Below are positions 43,895 through 52,531 of a DNA stretch of 64,000 bases, piece by piece (position 1 is the first letter of the stretch; each line of letters starts with the position of its first letter). The stretch lies in NCBI RefSeq assembly GCF_009761815.1, contig NZ_RWIN01000051.1:62001-126000 (forward strand), written 5' to 3'. The stretch comes from Pseudomonas sp. PB120 (GTDB taxonomy: Bacteria > Pseudomonadota > Gammaproteobacteria > Pseudomonadales > Pseudomonadaceae). Below the pieces are notes generated by a model. That model did no database searches, was not told where the DNA came from, and saw only the letters and a program-made list of their open reading frames with translations. The position numbers were made by a program, and so were the translations under genes.

Positions 43895-43954
43895 GGGGCA
43901 ATCTCGCTGGCAGCGGGGTGGACATGCCCGGCATCCTGCGACGCCGGGCCTCGA

Positions 43955-44386
43955 TCAGCAGGCGCGAAAAATCGGCTGGCGCCAATCATCATTGATCGGG
44001 TTCCACTCGACCGAAACAGCCATGCCAATCTTTACTTGCTCCGGATCGATACCGACCAGGTTCGACACCAGGCGAATGCCCGGGGCGTCATCAAGCTCGA
44101 CAACGATAGGGATGTAGATGAAGTCTTCTACGCCCGGAAACGGTGAGCGATTACACACTGCGTAGCTGTAGACCGTGCCAGTGCCAGCCAGCGTCGGCCA
44201 CTGCGTGTTCTGGCTCTGACAGTGCGGGCAGTAAGGCGTGGGGGGCATGCGAAAGTGCGCGCAATCGCCGCATTGCGCGGCCACCAGTCGACCCTCGCGA
44301 GCAGCCACCCAAAAAGGTTCGGTCCAGGGGTCGGTGGTGATATGGACATGTTCGCCCGGAAGGGCACGCGACAGGTGCTGGCTCAT
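43955..44386 (-). CDS. DUF35 OB-fold protein with zinc ribbon
   Basis: 143 residues. Zinc-ribbon cysteines Cys39, Cys42, Cys53 and Cys56 (AAQCGDC, PYCPHC) precede an OB-fold half beginning GTGTVYSYAVCNRSPFPG. In steroid side-chain degradation a DUF35 domain binds the thiolase-like aldolase Ltp2. Here it is a separate protein, ATGA-coupled to the aldolase-like gene, so the same partnership is likely. AGGAG precedes its ATG inside the end of the upstream gene. Confidence 0.87.
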   Translation of the reverse strand: MSQHLSRALPGEHVHITTDPWTEPFWVAAREGRLVAAQCGDCAHFRMPPTPYCPHCQSQNTQWPTLAGTGTVYSYAVCNRSPFPGVEDFIYIPIVVELDDAPGIRLVSNLVGIDPEQVKIGMAVSVEWNPINDDWRQPIFRAC

Positions 44387-45576
44387 GCGGATCTCCTGAG
44401 AATAAGGCCGGATACCGGAATCGAGGCCGGACCGCCGGTCACCAGTGCCAGTTCGGCATCGGCAACCTGATTGATAGCAGTGCCACGCAATTGCTCGACG
44501 CCTTCGAGAATGTGGGTCATGCCGATGATGTAAGCCTCGGACAACTGGCCGCCATGGGGGTTGACCGGGATAGAACCGGACATGCGGATCGCGCCGCTTT
44601 CGACGAAGGCACCGCCTTCACCCTTGCCGCAGAAGCCGTAGTCCTCCAGTTGCATCACCACCATCGGCGTGAAGTGGTCGTAGAGCAGGGCGACGTCGAT
44701 ATCGCTCGGCTTGACACCGGCCTTGGCGTAAAGGCGATTGGCGACATCCTTATGACCGGATGAAGCGAAGTATTCATCGCTCATACCCATCCAGGCAAAG
44801 GCGCGGCCCCATTCGGCGCGGCCGCCATGCGTGGCGGCGCTGACCAGAACCGGCTTTTGTTTGAGGTCACGCGCACGTTCGGTCGAGGTCGTGATAACTG
44901 CCACTGCGCCATCGGTTTCCAGGCAGAAATCCAGGCGGCAAAGTGGGTCGGCAAGCATGGGGGAGGCGAAATATTCTTCCAGGGTCAGTGGCGTACGGCG
45001 GATGGCCTTGGGACGATTCATGGCGTTCAAGCGGCTGTTGATAGCCACTTCAGCAAAAGCCTCGCGACGGGTACCGTACAAGTGCATGTGACGGCGTGCC
45101 AACACCGACATCAAATGCCCCGGCCCTACCAGGCCGGAAGGCTGAAGGAAGGAGTTTTCCGGATCCGGCTTGAGTGCACCGAACACCGTTCCAAGACGCT
45201 GGGCCCGCTGCTGCAGGGACATCACGGTGACTACATATTTGGCGTCGCCGGCGATAATGGCGGCCGACGCGAGACCGATGGCACCGGCCGAACCTCCGCC
45301 ACCACCAGTCAGTGTGGCGGTGAAAGTGACCTCCGGAATACCTAGCATCTCCATGATGCTGGCCGTGTCCATGGTATCGATGTACCCAGCCTTGGCACCG
45401 CCGTAGTAAGCGAAACCATCGATATCGCGAACAGACAACCCGGCATCGGCACAGGCGCCGAGAATGGCTTCGCCGATCATCTCGTTGATGGTCCGGGGCC
45501 AGGATTGCCCGCGGACGTAGTACGGCGTGGCACCGACACCGACGATGGCGGTCTTGTCGCAATGTTCCCAGGTCAT
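44383..45576 (-). CDS. SCPx/Ltp2-like thiolase-fold protein, probable retro-aldolase
   Basis: 397 residues from the ATG at 45576, with GAGGGAGAG before it; an ATG 7 codons earlier would overlap that site. Thiolase-fold motifs are AIVGVGATPYYVRG, IDGFAYYGG, ALLYDHFTPMVVMQLEDYGF and NPHGGQLSEAY. The position of the thiolase nucleophile reads TATLTGGGGGSAG (residues 86-98), without Cys. That fits Ltp2-type aldolases, which use tyrosines to split a 3-hydroxyacyl-CoA into a ketone or aldehyde and a shorter acyl-CoA. It is the first gene of its operon. Confidence 0.85.
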   Translation of the reverse strand: MTWEHCDKTAIVGVGATPYYVRGQSWPRTINEMIGEAILGACADAGLSVRDIDGFAYYGGAKAGYIDTMDTASIMEMLGIPEVTFTATLTGGGGGSAGAIGLASAAIIAGDAKYVVTVMSLQQRAQRLGTVFGALKPDPENSFLQPSGLVGPGHLMSVLARRHMHLYGTRREAFAEVAINSRLNAMNRPKAIRRTPLTLEEYFASPMLADPLCRLDFCLETDGAVAVITTSTERARDLKQKPVLVSAATHGGRAEWGRAFAWMGMSDEYFASSGHKDVANRLYAKAGVKPSDIDVALLYDHFTPMVVMQLEDYGFCGKGEGGAFVESGAIRMSGSIPVNPHGGQLSEAYIIGMTHILEGVEQLRGTAINQVADAELALVTGGPASIPVSGLILRRSA

Positions 45577-45629
45577 TCGCACTCTCCCTCTCGACATTCA
45601 TCGACTAGGTGGATGAATGTCATGGATGA

Positions 45630-45648
45630 ATAAACATATATATTATTA
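45630..45648. promoter_or_regulatory. Candidate island operator before the Ltp2-like operon
   Basis: ATAAACATATATATTATTA, 15 of 19 with the copy at 1322, 54 bp upstream of the start at 45576. Confidence 0.5.
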
Positions 45649-45692
45649 TTGTGATATTGATGATTGGTCAAGGGCTCGTGACGAGGGGTTAA

Positions 45693-46538
45693 TCACTTCA
45701 ATCTCTGGATAAATGAGACGATGGCTTCATTGAATACGTCATTGCGATCACCAGCGACCATGTGTCCGGCGCCTTCGATATCGACATATTCGGCATGAGG
45801 CATCAGATCCAGCAGGAGGCGAGCGCCTTCTTCGCTGACAACGTCGCTCTGCCGGCCTCTGATCAACAACGTCGGTGCTCGGACTTTGGCGGCAGCGTTT
45901 TCCATACGCAGGTGCAGATCGGCCAGACGCTCACGGGCGCTTCTGGCCTGGAAGGCTGGATCCCAATGCCAGTAATAGCGGCCGTCTTCCTTAAGTCGCA
46001 GGTTTTTCATCAAGCCCTCATTAGTGGGGGGCTTGGGGCGGTTGGGGATGTAGCGCGACACAGCTGCAGCCGCTTCTTCCAGATTGGCAAAGCCTTCGGG
46101 GCTGCCCATCATGAAGTCACGAATATGCCGCACGCCTTCAGGCGACATGCGTGGCACTACGTCCACCAGGACCAGCGCTCTTGCACGTGCTGTTTGCGAT
46201 TCGCCCATTGCCAACAGGGCAGTAGCGCCTCCCAGGGAGGCGCCAATCAGCACTGGCGGTTGCTCGAGCGTGTCGATGACTGCGTTCAGGTCACCAATAA
46301 AAGCATCTGTTGAATAGTTACCATCGACTGCCCAGGCGCTTTCGCCATGTCCGCGTAGATCCACTGCGAGCGTATGGAACCCGGCCAGTGCCAGCCGTCT
46401 GGCGGCTTTTCCCCAGGAATGCCGGGTTTGGCCACCCCCGTGGAGCAGGATTACCGGTGGCGCATCGGTGCGGCCACCGACATCGGCGCACAGGGCCAGA
46501 TTCTGAAAGCCGGTGAAGGTTTGGCGCTGCAGTGGCAT
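45693..46538 (-). CDS. Alpha/beta-fold hydrolase
   Basis: 281 residues. The oxyanion sequence is LLHGGGQTRHSW, the nucleophile elbow is IGASLGGATALL (Ser), and the His is in IEGAGHMVAGDR. Members hydrolyse esters, lactones or C-C bonds of beta-diketones. Meta-cleavage-type hydrolases are one possibility, but no ring-cleavage dioxygenase is in the window, so lactone or ester hydrolysis is equally possible. It lies 39 bp downstream of TetR and is probably co-transcribed with it. AAGGA precedes the ATG. Confidence 0.85.
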   Translation of the reverse strand: MPLQRQTFTGFQNLALCADVGGRTDAPPVILLHGGGQTRHSWGKAARRLALAGFHTLAVDLRGHGESAWAVDGNYSTDAFIGDLNAVIDTLEQPPVLIGASLGGATALLAMGESQTARARALVLVDVVPRMSPEGVRHIRDFMMGSPEGFANLEEAAAAVSRYIPNRPKPPTNEGLMKNLRLKEDGRYYWHWDPAFQARSARERLADLHLRMENAAAKVRAPTLLIRGRQSDVVSEEGARLLLDLMPHAEYVDIEGAGHMVAGDRNDVFNEAIVSFIQRLK

Positions 46539-46577
46539 AGCTAATTCCTTGTACTTGTTTGAATGGAATTTTTTAGC

Positions 46578-47216
46578 TCAGGTTTTTCGGGTGGGTTTCG
46601 GCAAGTCCGGATCGAGTTCGGGATCGATGACGCCATGGCAGAACAATTGATATACCGCTTCGCCAAATCGATCGGCCAATTCCTTGCGTTGTTTGACCGT
46701 CTTGCCTTGGGAAATGGCCATCAAACCTGCGAAATCCAGGGCCGATGCGATGAAGGCGAGGGCATCCGGGTCGATTGGATCGCCCTTGGCCGGCTGGCGC
46801 ATGCGCTGTTTCGAGGCTGCGCTGCGAAAGCGCCTCAAGTAGGCCATCGTGGTTGGGTCAGCCAGTGGACCTTGCTCAAGAATCCTGTAAACCCGAGAGC
46901 GAATGATTGATTCATCCTCTGCGGCCAATCGCGACACCAGTGAATAAGGGTTGCTGAAGGGGCGGGAAGCATCGGTGAGTTTGAGCAATTGTTGCTCGAG
47001 GTTGGCGTGCATCTGTTCGATCAGCGCAGCGCGGCTCTTGAAGTGGTAGTAGGCCGTGCCTCGTGTCACACCCGCGCGCTGTGCGGTGGCCTTGAGGTTG
47101 ACAGCGGCTTCTCCCCCTTCGGCCATCAGTTCCACGGCAGCGGTAATCAACTGCTCGCGAGTAATGCGTCCATTTGCGCGTTCAGTGCCGGCGGCAGGTG
47201 TCGGGGGCGAGCTCAA
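46578..47216 (-). CDS. TetR family regulator
   Basis: 212 residues from a TTG at 47216 with TGGAG six bases upstream. The longer frame to 47282 would put a 27-bp promoter-like repeat inside the gene, which argues against it. The helix-turn-helix is LKATAQRAGVTRGTAYYHFK near residues 43-62. The ligand domain follows. It probably represses itself, the divergent quinone-oxidoreductase gene and the operon at 20897, where the same 27-bp element occurs. Confidence 0.83.
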   Translation of the reverse strand: MSSPPTPAAGTERANGRITREQLITAAVELMAEGGEAAVNLKATAQRAGVTRGTAYYHFKSRAALIEQMHANLEQQLLKLTDASRPFSNPYSLVSRLAAEDESIIRSRVYRILEQGPLADPTTMAYLRRFRSAASKQRMRQPAKGDPIDPDALAFIASALDFAGLMAISQGKTVKQRKELADRFGEAVYQLFCHGVIDPELDPDLPKPTRKT

Positions 47217-47248
47217 GCGATTCTCCAGATGACAGTGTTCTGGATTTA

Positions 47249-47275
47249 ATTGTACATGCGTGAATAAATAGTTGT
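47249..47275. promoter_or_regulatory. 27-bp element shared with 20802-20828 (TetR/QOR divergent region)
   Basis: 23 of 27 bases equal the copy at 20802. The constant parts are TTGTACA and GTGAATAAATAGTTGT. It sits 33 bp upstream of the TTG I chose for TetR and 71 bp before the QOR-like start. Confidence 0.55.
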
Positions 47276-47345
47276 AGGGCAAAAAGCGGCGTCGCTATGA
47301 TGCGGGCAGGTGTGAATTCGATACTCATAAGTAAAAGGATTGCCC

Positions 47346-48353
47346 ATGGCCTTGCCCCCTTCGCCTATGCAGATGTACGCCGTTGTAGGTCAGGAATTGA
47401 AGCTGGAAAGTTACCAGCTGCGACGCGTTGACGTCCCCGAACCTGGAGTAGGGGAAGTCCGCATTGCGATCAAGTGTACTGGGGTAGGGTTCGCCGATGG
47501 ATTGTTGAGCACTGGGCAATACCAACTCAAACCACCACTGCCCTTTATTCCAGGTTGCGAGTTCAGTGGGGTAATTGATGCTCTAGGCCCGCAAGTCATA
47601 AATGTGGACATTGGACAACCGGTGTCTGCGATTGCCATGGGCGGCGGTTTCGCCGAGTACGCAGTGGTACCGCAAGCGTCGTTGACGCGACTACCCAATG
47701 GGATGGGATTTGCCGAGGCAGCAGTTTGCTGGGTTGACTACACAACAGCCTTGCACGCGTTGCGTGATCGTGGCCGGGTGCGACCTGACGAGACGGTGCT
47801 GGTGTTGGGCGCTGCGGGTGGTCTGGGTCAGGCAGCGATTCAGATTGCTCGTCTGCTGGGGGCCAGGGTCATTGCGGCAGCTTCCAGTTTGGCCAAGCGC
47901 GAAACAGCATTGAAGCTGGGGGCTTGGCAAGTGCTTGACTACACCGACTCCAGCTGGACTGAACAGCTCAAGGCACTGACTGAAGGGCGAGGAGTGGATG
48001 TCATTTTCGATCCGGTCGGTGGTGCGGGGCTGGAAACGGCTTTCCGCCGCTTGGCGTGGGGTGGCCGACATTTGGTCTTGGGATTTGCCGGCGGCACGAT
48101 CCCTGCGTTGCCCACCAACCTGCCATTGCTCAAGGGGGGATCGCTGATTGGTGTGGATGTGCGTCAGTTTGATCTGTATCAGCCACTTGAGGCAGCTGAG
48201 GCGCGTGCTGAACTGGCGCAATTGATTGCTGCCAAGCGATTACAACCCGAAACCGGGCGGCGTTTCACGATGGCGCAATTTGCCGAGGCGCTCGCCGCAT
48301 CCCTTGATCGGCAGCGTATCGGCAAGACAGTGCTGGAGATCAGCTCCTCATAA
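47346..48353 (+). CDS. NADPH:quinone oxidoreductase-like MDR enzyme
   Basis: 335 residues from the ATG at 47346 with AAAGGA upstream; the in-frame TTG at 47340 is too near that site. No zinc-ligand cysteines are seen. VLVLGAAGGLGQAAIQIARL is the NADPH-binding motif (about residue 155). The zinc-free quinone-oxidoreductase branch also contains enoyl-CoA reductases, which would fit an acyl-CoA pathway. It is divergent from TetR and probably under its control. Confidence 0.87.
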   Translation: MALPPSPMQMYAVVGQELKLESYQLRRVDVPEPGVGEVRIAIKCTGVGFADGLLSTGQYQLKPPLPFIPGCEFSGVIDALGPQVINVDIGQPVSAIAMGGGFAEYAVVPQASLTRLPNGMGFAEAAVCWVDYTTALHALRDRGRVRPDETVLVLGAAGGLGQAAIQIARLLGARVIAAASSLAKRETALKLGAWQVLDYTDSSWTEQLKALTEGRGVDVIFDPVGGAGLETAFRRLAWGGRHLVLGFAGGTIPALPTNLPLLKGGSLIGVDVRQFDLYQPLEAAEARAELAQLIAAKRLQPETGRRFTMAQFAEALAASLDRQRIGKTVLEISSS

Positions 48354-48477
48354 ATGGGTGGAGGCCATGGCGTCGAATCTGATTATTTACGGTTGCGCCA
48401 AAGAAGTTGCAGAAAGTATCTATGCTAGTGGACGAATTCTCACCTTTACCGCGTCGAAAGCTGATTTTTTCTGATTG

Positions 48478-48496
48478 TTAATCCTATGGTGTATTT
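48478..48496. promoter_or_regulatory. Weak island-operator relative before GntR gene 1
   Basis: TTAATCCTATGGTGTATTT, 12 of 19 with the copy at 1322. Possible autoregulation. Confidence 0.3.
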
Positions 48497-48551
48497 AAAT
48501 GATCCAATCAGTAGAATGAATGGGACGCTACATAGCTATCAGGATTGAACA

Positions 48552-49358
48552 ATGAACAATATTGGCGAAACGCCTTCCATCTTCGGCTCAACTGCTGTCA
48601 AGAAGCAGCCGCTGCATATTCCAAAGGCACCGCAGATCGTTGCATCGCGTTTGAAGAAGATGATTGTTGGCGGTGAGCTCAAGGAAGGGGATCTGCTGCC
48701 GGCAGAGAGCAAGCTGATGGAAGAGTTCGGCGTGTCCCGGCCGACTATTCGCGAAGCCTATCGAATTCTTGAGTCTGAGCGTTTGGTAACCGTCTCGCGT
48801 GGTGCTCGCGGTGGTGCAGTCATTCACTCGCCTGATCCAGACCTGATTTCCAACTATGCGTTGATGGTTCTTCAGTGCGAAGGGACCAAAGTGGCGGAGG
48901 TCTATCAGGCACGCATGGCGTTTGAGCCATCAGTTGTGCGATTGGTGATCAAGAACGCGCGCAAGACAGCACCGGATGCCTTGCGCCTGGCTGTGGCCAA
49001 GGAGCGTGAAGCGCTCGATGATACTTCTGCCTTTGCCCAGTCGATTGCCAATTTTCACCGTGTGCTGGTGGAGTTGTCTGGCAATCGACCTTTGATCCAT
49101 TTGTGGTCGGCAATTCACCACGTGGTCGAGCGTCATCAGGCGCTGGTAGTGTCGGTGTACCGACGCAATCAAGCCACAGATGACATTATCGCCAACGCCT
49201 CGGTTGGATTACGTTCGCAAGAAAAATTGATCAAGTTGATCGAGGCCGGCGATGAGGACGAGGCTGAAAACCACTGGCGCAAACATATGCAGGCTGCCTA
49301 TAAGACTTGGGTCAGCGGTTACGAAGAAATGTCACTTTCTCAGTTGCTTCAGGACTGA
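48552..49358 (+). CDS. GntR family regulator, FadR/FCD subfamily, paralogue 1
   Basis: 268 residues. The winged helix spans about 22-95 (LHIPKAPQIVASRLKKMIVG, then EEFGVSRPTIREAYRILESE), followed by an all-helical FCD effector domain with metal-site style residues (ARMAFEPS, NFHRVLVELSGN, HWRKHM). FCD regulators bind acids, acyl-CoAs or related ligands and recognise AT-rich palindromes. It is strongly similar to the gene at 53891-54703. I propose that these two control the operator found all over the island. AGGA precedes the ATG. Confidence 0.92.
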   Translation: MNNIGETPSIFGSTAVKKQPLHIPKAPQIVASRLKKMIVGGELKEGDLLPAESKLMEEFGVSRPTIREAYRILESERLVTVSRGARGGAVIHSPDPDLISNYALMVLQCEGTKVAEVYQARMAFEPSVVRLVIKNARKTAPDALRLAVAKEREALDDTSAFAQSIANFHRVLVELSGNRPLIHLWSAIHHVVERHQALVVSVYRRNQATDDIIANASVGLRSQEKLIKLIEAGDEDEAENHWRKHMQAAYKTWVSGYEEMSLSQLLQD

Positions 49359-49363
49359 TGCTC

Positions 49364-49389
49364 AACGCCAAGCTAACGCTTGGCGTTTT
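49364..49389 (+). terminator. Terminator after GntR gene 1
   Basis: Perfect 10-bp stem AACGCCAAGC/GCTTGGCGTT, 4-base loop, then TTTT. It overlaps the last codons of the convergent Cache gene. Confidence 0.75.
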
Positions 49390-50254
49390 CGTCAGCATTT
49401 GCATAATAACCGACCGCTACTATGTAGTGTCCGCTGCGTTCCAGCAGGGTTTCTTTCGGTTCTGGCTTCTGCGTAACAGGGTTGCGCCAAAGATAGTGGG
49501 TGAGGGCTTTATCTCGCCCCTCTATGGCGGTCAGCATCTGTTGGCCAACCGGTTGTCCATCGACGGACATCAGTTGGCGAAAATCGGTACCGATCAGGCG
49601 GCGGTTGTACCCATGGGCGACCATTTTCATGTTGTCGGTATCGATGACAAAGACGTACAAGTCGTCGCGCGTCAGTTTTGGGTCCAGTTGGTTGATACGA
49701 GCAATCGTATCGTGCGGCTCATTCTTCATGTCCTTCAATGCATCGTCGAGCAAAGCTTGCGCGGCGCTCGGGCTTGAGCGAGGCAAGTAATAACCAACGG
49801 CAAAGACCTTGTCGTCGACACGCTGAAAAAAGGCGCGCTTGCGCTCGACCTTGCCATCGTGCCAATTCATCCAGTGATATTCCTGACTATGAATGGCCTG
49901 ACTTTCTGGTTGGTTCAAGGCATTGGTAAAGGCCGCACCCAATGATGGATCGATCAGCGCGGTGATATTGCGGCCAATGTATAGCGCCGAAGGGCCGCCA
50001 CTGGCTAGCATTACGCCGTGCGTATCGACTACGTAAACATATTGCTCACCCTGAACAAACGCACCTTGGCGGCTGAATTCGGCCAGTGCCTGGTCGCCTA
50101 TTTGACGATATCGTTCGATCGCTTTCGCCAGCAATTGTTGGGCTTGGTCGGCCTGACTTTGATAGCTTGGCTCCACCGCAGCACCTTCGGCAGAGGCGTG
50201 ATTGACCAAGCACGACCCAAGAAAAAGCGACAGAACAAATCCCGAAATTTTCAA
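49373..50254 (-). CDS. Secreted double-Cache sensor-domain protein
   Basis: 293 residues from a TTG at 50254 with TGGAG five bases upstream. The N-terminus then reads MKISGFVLSLFLGSCLVNHA, a clean export signal. A longer frame to 50347 would run through the lipoprotein gene and hide that signal. Two similar halves follow: QYVYVVDTHGVMLASGG with GRNITALIDP, and DDLYVFVIDTDNMKMVAHG with GTDFRQLM. Each is a Cache-like ligand-binding fold. There is no membrane anchor after the signal and no kinase or methyl-accepting domain, so it may be a free periplasmic binder or, through Cys15, a lipoprotein. Confidence 0.78.
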   Translation of the reverse strand: MKISGFVLSLFLGSCLVNHASAEGAAVEPSYQSQADQAQQLLAKAIERYRQIGDQALAEFSRQGAFVQGEQYVYVVDTHGVMLASGGPSALYIGRNITALIDPSLGAAFTNALNQPESQAIHSQEYHWMNWHDGKVERKRAFFQRVDDKVFAVGYYLPRSSPSAAQALLDDALKDMKNEPHDTIARINQLDPKLTRDDLYVFVIDTDNMKMVAHGYNRRLIGTDFRQLMSVDGQPVGQQMLTAIEGRDKALTHYLWRNPVTQKPEPKETLLERSGHYIVAVGYYANADENAKR

Positions 50255-50286
50255 ACAGAACTCCAGCGGTATGGCTGCAAACCGCT

Positions 50287-50457
50287 TCAGCGAAGGGCCG
50301 CAGGCCAGGAAGGGTCGTACTTGGGCGCGCACTTTACGCCATCGCAAAACGAGGTCAAGCCCATTGGCTCGGCTTGTTCATGGTGGAGTTCCTGACATCC
50401 GCCCAGCAAGGAAAGGCCAAAAAACAGCAGCGCACACATGATCGTTTTCATCTTCAT
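50287..50457 (-). CDS. Small lipoprotein, 56 residues
   Basis: ATG at 50457 to TGA at 50287. It begins MKMKTIMCALLFFGLSLLGG, then Cys21, a textbook lipobox (LLGGC). The mature peptide is about 36 residues with two further cysteines in FCDGVKCAPKYDPSW and no recognisable family. The ribosome site is weak (GGGG). It lies 32 bp upstream of the Cache gene and is probably co-transcribed. The two products could act together at the envelope. The clean signal is good evidence that the gene is real. Confidence 0.68.
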   Translation of the reverse strand: MKMKTIMCALLFFGLSLLGGCQELHHEQAEPMGLTSFCDGVKCAPKYDPSWPAALR

Positions 50458-50552
50458 CCCCGATTGTTGTTATGTGAGGGTTTAAGATGGCGATCATTGT
50501 AATCGTATGCATGTATATTTCAAAGTGGCCTGGACTTCCGTTAATCAGTCCA

Positions 50553-51305
50553 TCACCGACGTTTGTAGACGAAGTCCTCTAAAGCCTGGCGGCACTCTCG
50601 AGTTTGCAAACGTGCAATGAAGTTCAGATTCTCCTGGCGAATGATGTTGAGCACGCTTTCCTGCTGGGGTGCCTTCATCAAATGCTTGGCGGCTTGCAGT
50701 GCCTCAGGCGAGGCTGTAGCCAATCGTTCTGCGTAGTCTTGGGCAAAGTCCAGGCATTCCTGTCCTTGAGTAAAAAGATGCGTGCACAAGCCCAGGGCGT
50801 GCGCTTGTTCCCCATCGATACTTTCCCCACCAAGCAGCAAACGGGAGGCATATCCATGCCCCAATCGTTTGGGCAATAACAGGCTTGCGGCAAACTCCTG
50901 GCAGAGGCCGAGTTTTATGAAGGGCGTGGCAAAGCGACTGTTTCGAGTCGCCATTACGAAGTCGCAGTGCGACAGCAAAGTAGTGCCAATGCCAATGGCT
51001 GCGCCACAAACGGCGGCTATTAGAGGTTTGTCCAATGCCACTACTGCGGCCATGAAGCGGAAGGCAGGGGCATCGAGGCTGTCTGGAGGCGTTTGCAGAA
51101 AGTCCGCAAGGTCATTGCCTGCGGTAAAGCATTCCGGGCCGCCATGAATGATGACAACTCTCACGTTATCATCGGCTCCAGCAGACATGAGCATGCCGCT
51201 CAGGCTGTCATACATGGCATTGGTCAGGGCATTGTGTTTGTCTGGACGATTTAGCGTGATCGTCAAGCAATGCCGATGACATTCGGCCCGGATATGTTCA
51301 GTCAT
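50553..51305 (-). CDS. Crotonase family protein, enoyl-CoA isomerase-like
   Basis: 250 residues, AAGGA before the ATG. The oxyanion loop is ECFTAGNDLADF. The first Glu position reads GAAIGIGTTLLSHC (no Glu), while FATPFIKLGLCQEFAASLLL keeps the later Glu of delta3-delta2-enoyl-CoA isomerases (pattern TPFxxLGLxxE). Shifting a double bond into the 2-position would prepare an unsaturated intermediate for hydration. It is the last gene of the operon beginning at 53644 with the second ACAD pair. Confidence 0.85.
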   Translation of the reverse strand: MTEHIRAECHRHCLTITLNRPDKHNALTNAMYDSLSGMLMSAGADDNVRVVIIHGGPECFTAGNDLADFLQTPPDSLDAPAFRFMAAVVALDKPLIAAVCGAAIGIGTTLLSHCDFVMATRNSRFATPFIKLGLCQEFAASLLLPKRLGHGYASRLLLGGESIDGEQAHALGLCTHLFTQGQECLDFAQDYAERLATASPEALQAAKHLMKAPQQESVLNIIRQENLNFIARLQTRECRQALEDFVYKRR

Positions 51306-51324
51306 GCTAAAAACTTCCTTAGCG

Positions 51325-52521
51325 TCAGCGACATTGGGAAAACGGTATGTTTTTGTCTACCCGAATTTCTCCTGGCATGCCCAGGACTCGCTCGGCGATC
51401 TGGTTTCGCAGGATTTCGTCGGTGCCACCAGCAATTCGCAGCGCTGCCGACCATTCATATCCGTGACTGAAACGTGTCGTTGGAGCCTCGGCCAACTCGT
51501 TGGTCATGCCCTCCAGGCCCAGATTGTCCAACGCCAGGGCCGATAGCTCCTGCAGAACATTGGCGTAAACCAACTTGCTCATCGCGGAAATTGGGCCCGG
51601 GGTTTCACCTTTGGACAGGGAAGTCAGCAGACGGAAGCGGAAATAGCGCAATCCGAGTTCCCGGGTCAGCAGGCTGGCAATCTTGAAACGATCCTGAGTG
51701 ACCGGACTACCGCTCTTGGAGATTTGCTCCAGCAGTTCGACCACTGACGGAAGTGCCTGGCTTTCACCACCCACGTTGACCCGTTCATTCATCAGGGTCG
51801 TCATTGCGCACTTCCAGCCGTCACCGACAGCTCCAACGCGATAGCTGTCGGGAATACGCAGATCTGTGAAGAACACTTCGTTGAATTCCGACTCTCCCGA
51901 AATTTGCTCGATTGGTCGTACGTCGATGCCAGGTTGGCGCATATCGACCAGGAAGAAAGTCAAACCCTTGTGCTTGGTGGCTTCAGAATCGGTGCGAGCA
52001 ATGAGTATCCCCCAGTCCGCGACATGGGCCCAGGAGGTCCAGACTTTTTGCCCGTTGATCACCCAGTCATCGCCATCCTTGATTGCGCGGGTTCGCAGGT
52101 TGGCAAGGTCGGAGCCTGCCGACGGCTCTGAGAAAAGCTGACACCAGATCAGGTCGCCATTGAGCGTTGGACGGGTAAAACGCTCGATCTGTTCGGCTGT
52201 TCCATGGGTGCGCAGCGTCGGGATGGCCAATTGCGTGCCAATTGTGACCAGCGGGCCGACGGGGACCGCGTAGCGTGACTCTTCTTCCTGAAAGATCACT
52301 TCCTGCATTGGCGTGCCGTCCAGTCCGCCCTCGGCGCGTGGCCAACGGATGGCGGCATATCCGGCTTCTGCCTTTTTACGTTGCCACTGTCTTGCGTTTG
52401 CGGTGAATGCTTCGACATCCTGATGCCCGTCGGCACCCAGCACGCTGGACACGTTGTCTTGCAGCCAGTCGCGAACCTGTTGACGGAATTCGGCTTCAGC
52501 CGGGGAATCGTTGAAATCCAT
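51325..52521 (-). CDS. Acyl-CoA dehydrogenase, large-subunit type (pair 2)
   Basis: 398 residues, GAGGAG upstream of the ATG at 52521. It begins MDFNDSPAEAEFRQQVRDWL. WCQLFSEPSAGSDLANLRTR and DDWVINGQKVWTSWAHVADW are typical. The C-terminal AGGTDEILRNQIAERVLGMP has Gly in place of the catalytic Glu of YEGT. It closely resembles the gene at 61094-62266. It lies 10 bp after its small partner and probably forms a heterotetramer with it. Confidence 0.9.
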   Translation of the reverse strand: MDFNDSPAEAEFRQQVRDWLQDNVSSVLGADGHQDVEAFTANARQWQRKKAEAGYAAIRWPRAEGGLDGTPMQEVIFQEEESRYAVPVGPLVTIGTQLAIPTLRTHGTAEQIERFTRPTLNGDLIWCQLFSEPSAGSDLANLRTRAIKDGDDWVINGQKVWTSWAHVADWGILIARTDSEATKHKGLTFFLVDMRQPGIDVRPIEQISGESEFNEVFFTDLRIPDSYRVGAVGDGWKCAMTTLMNERVNVGGESQALPSVVELLEQISKSGSPVTQDRFKIASLLTRELGLRYFRFRLLTSLSKGETPGPISAMSKLVYANVLQELSALALDNLGLEGMTNELAEAPTTRFSHGYEWSAALRIAGGTDEILRNQIAERVLGMPGEIRVDKNIPFSQCR

Positions 52522-52531
52522 GTTCGTCTCC

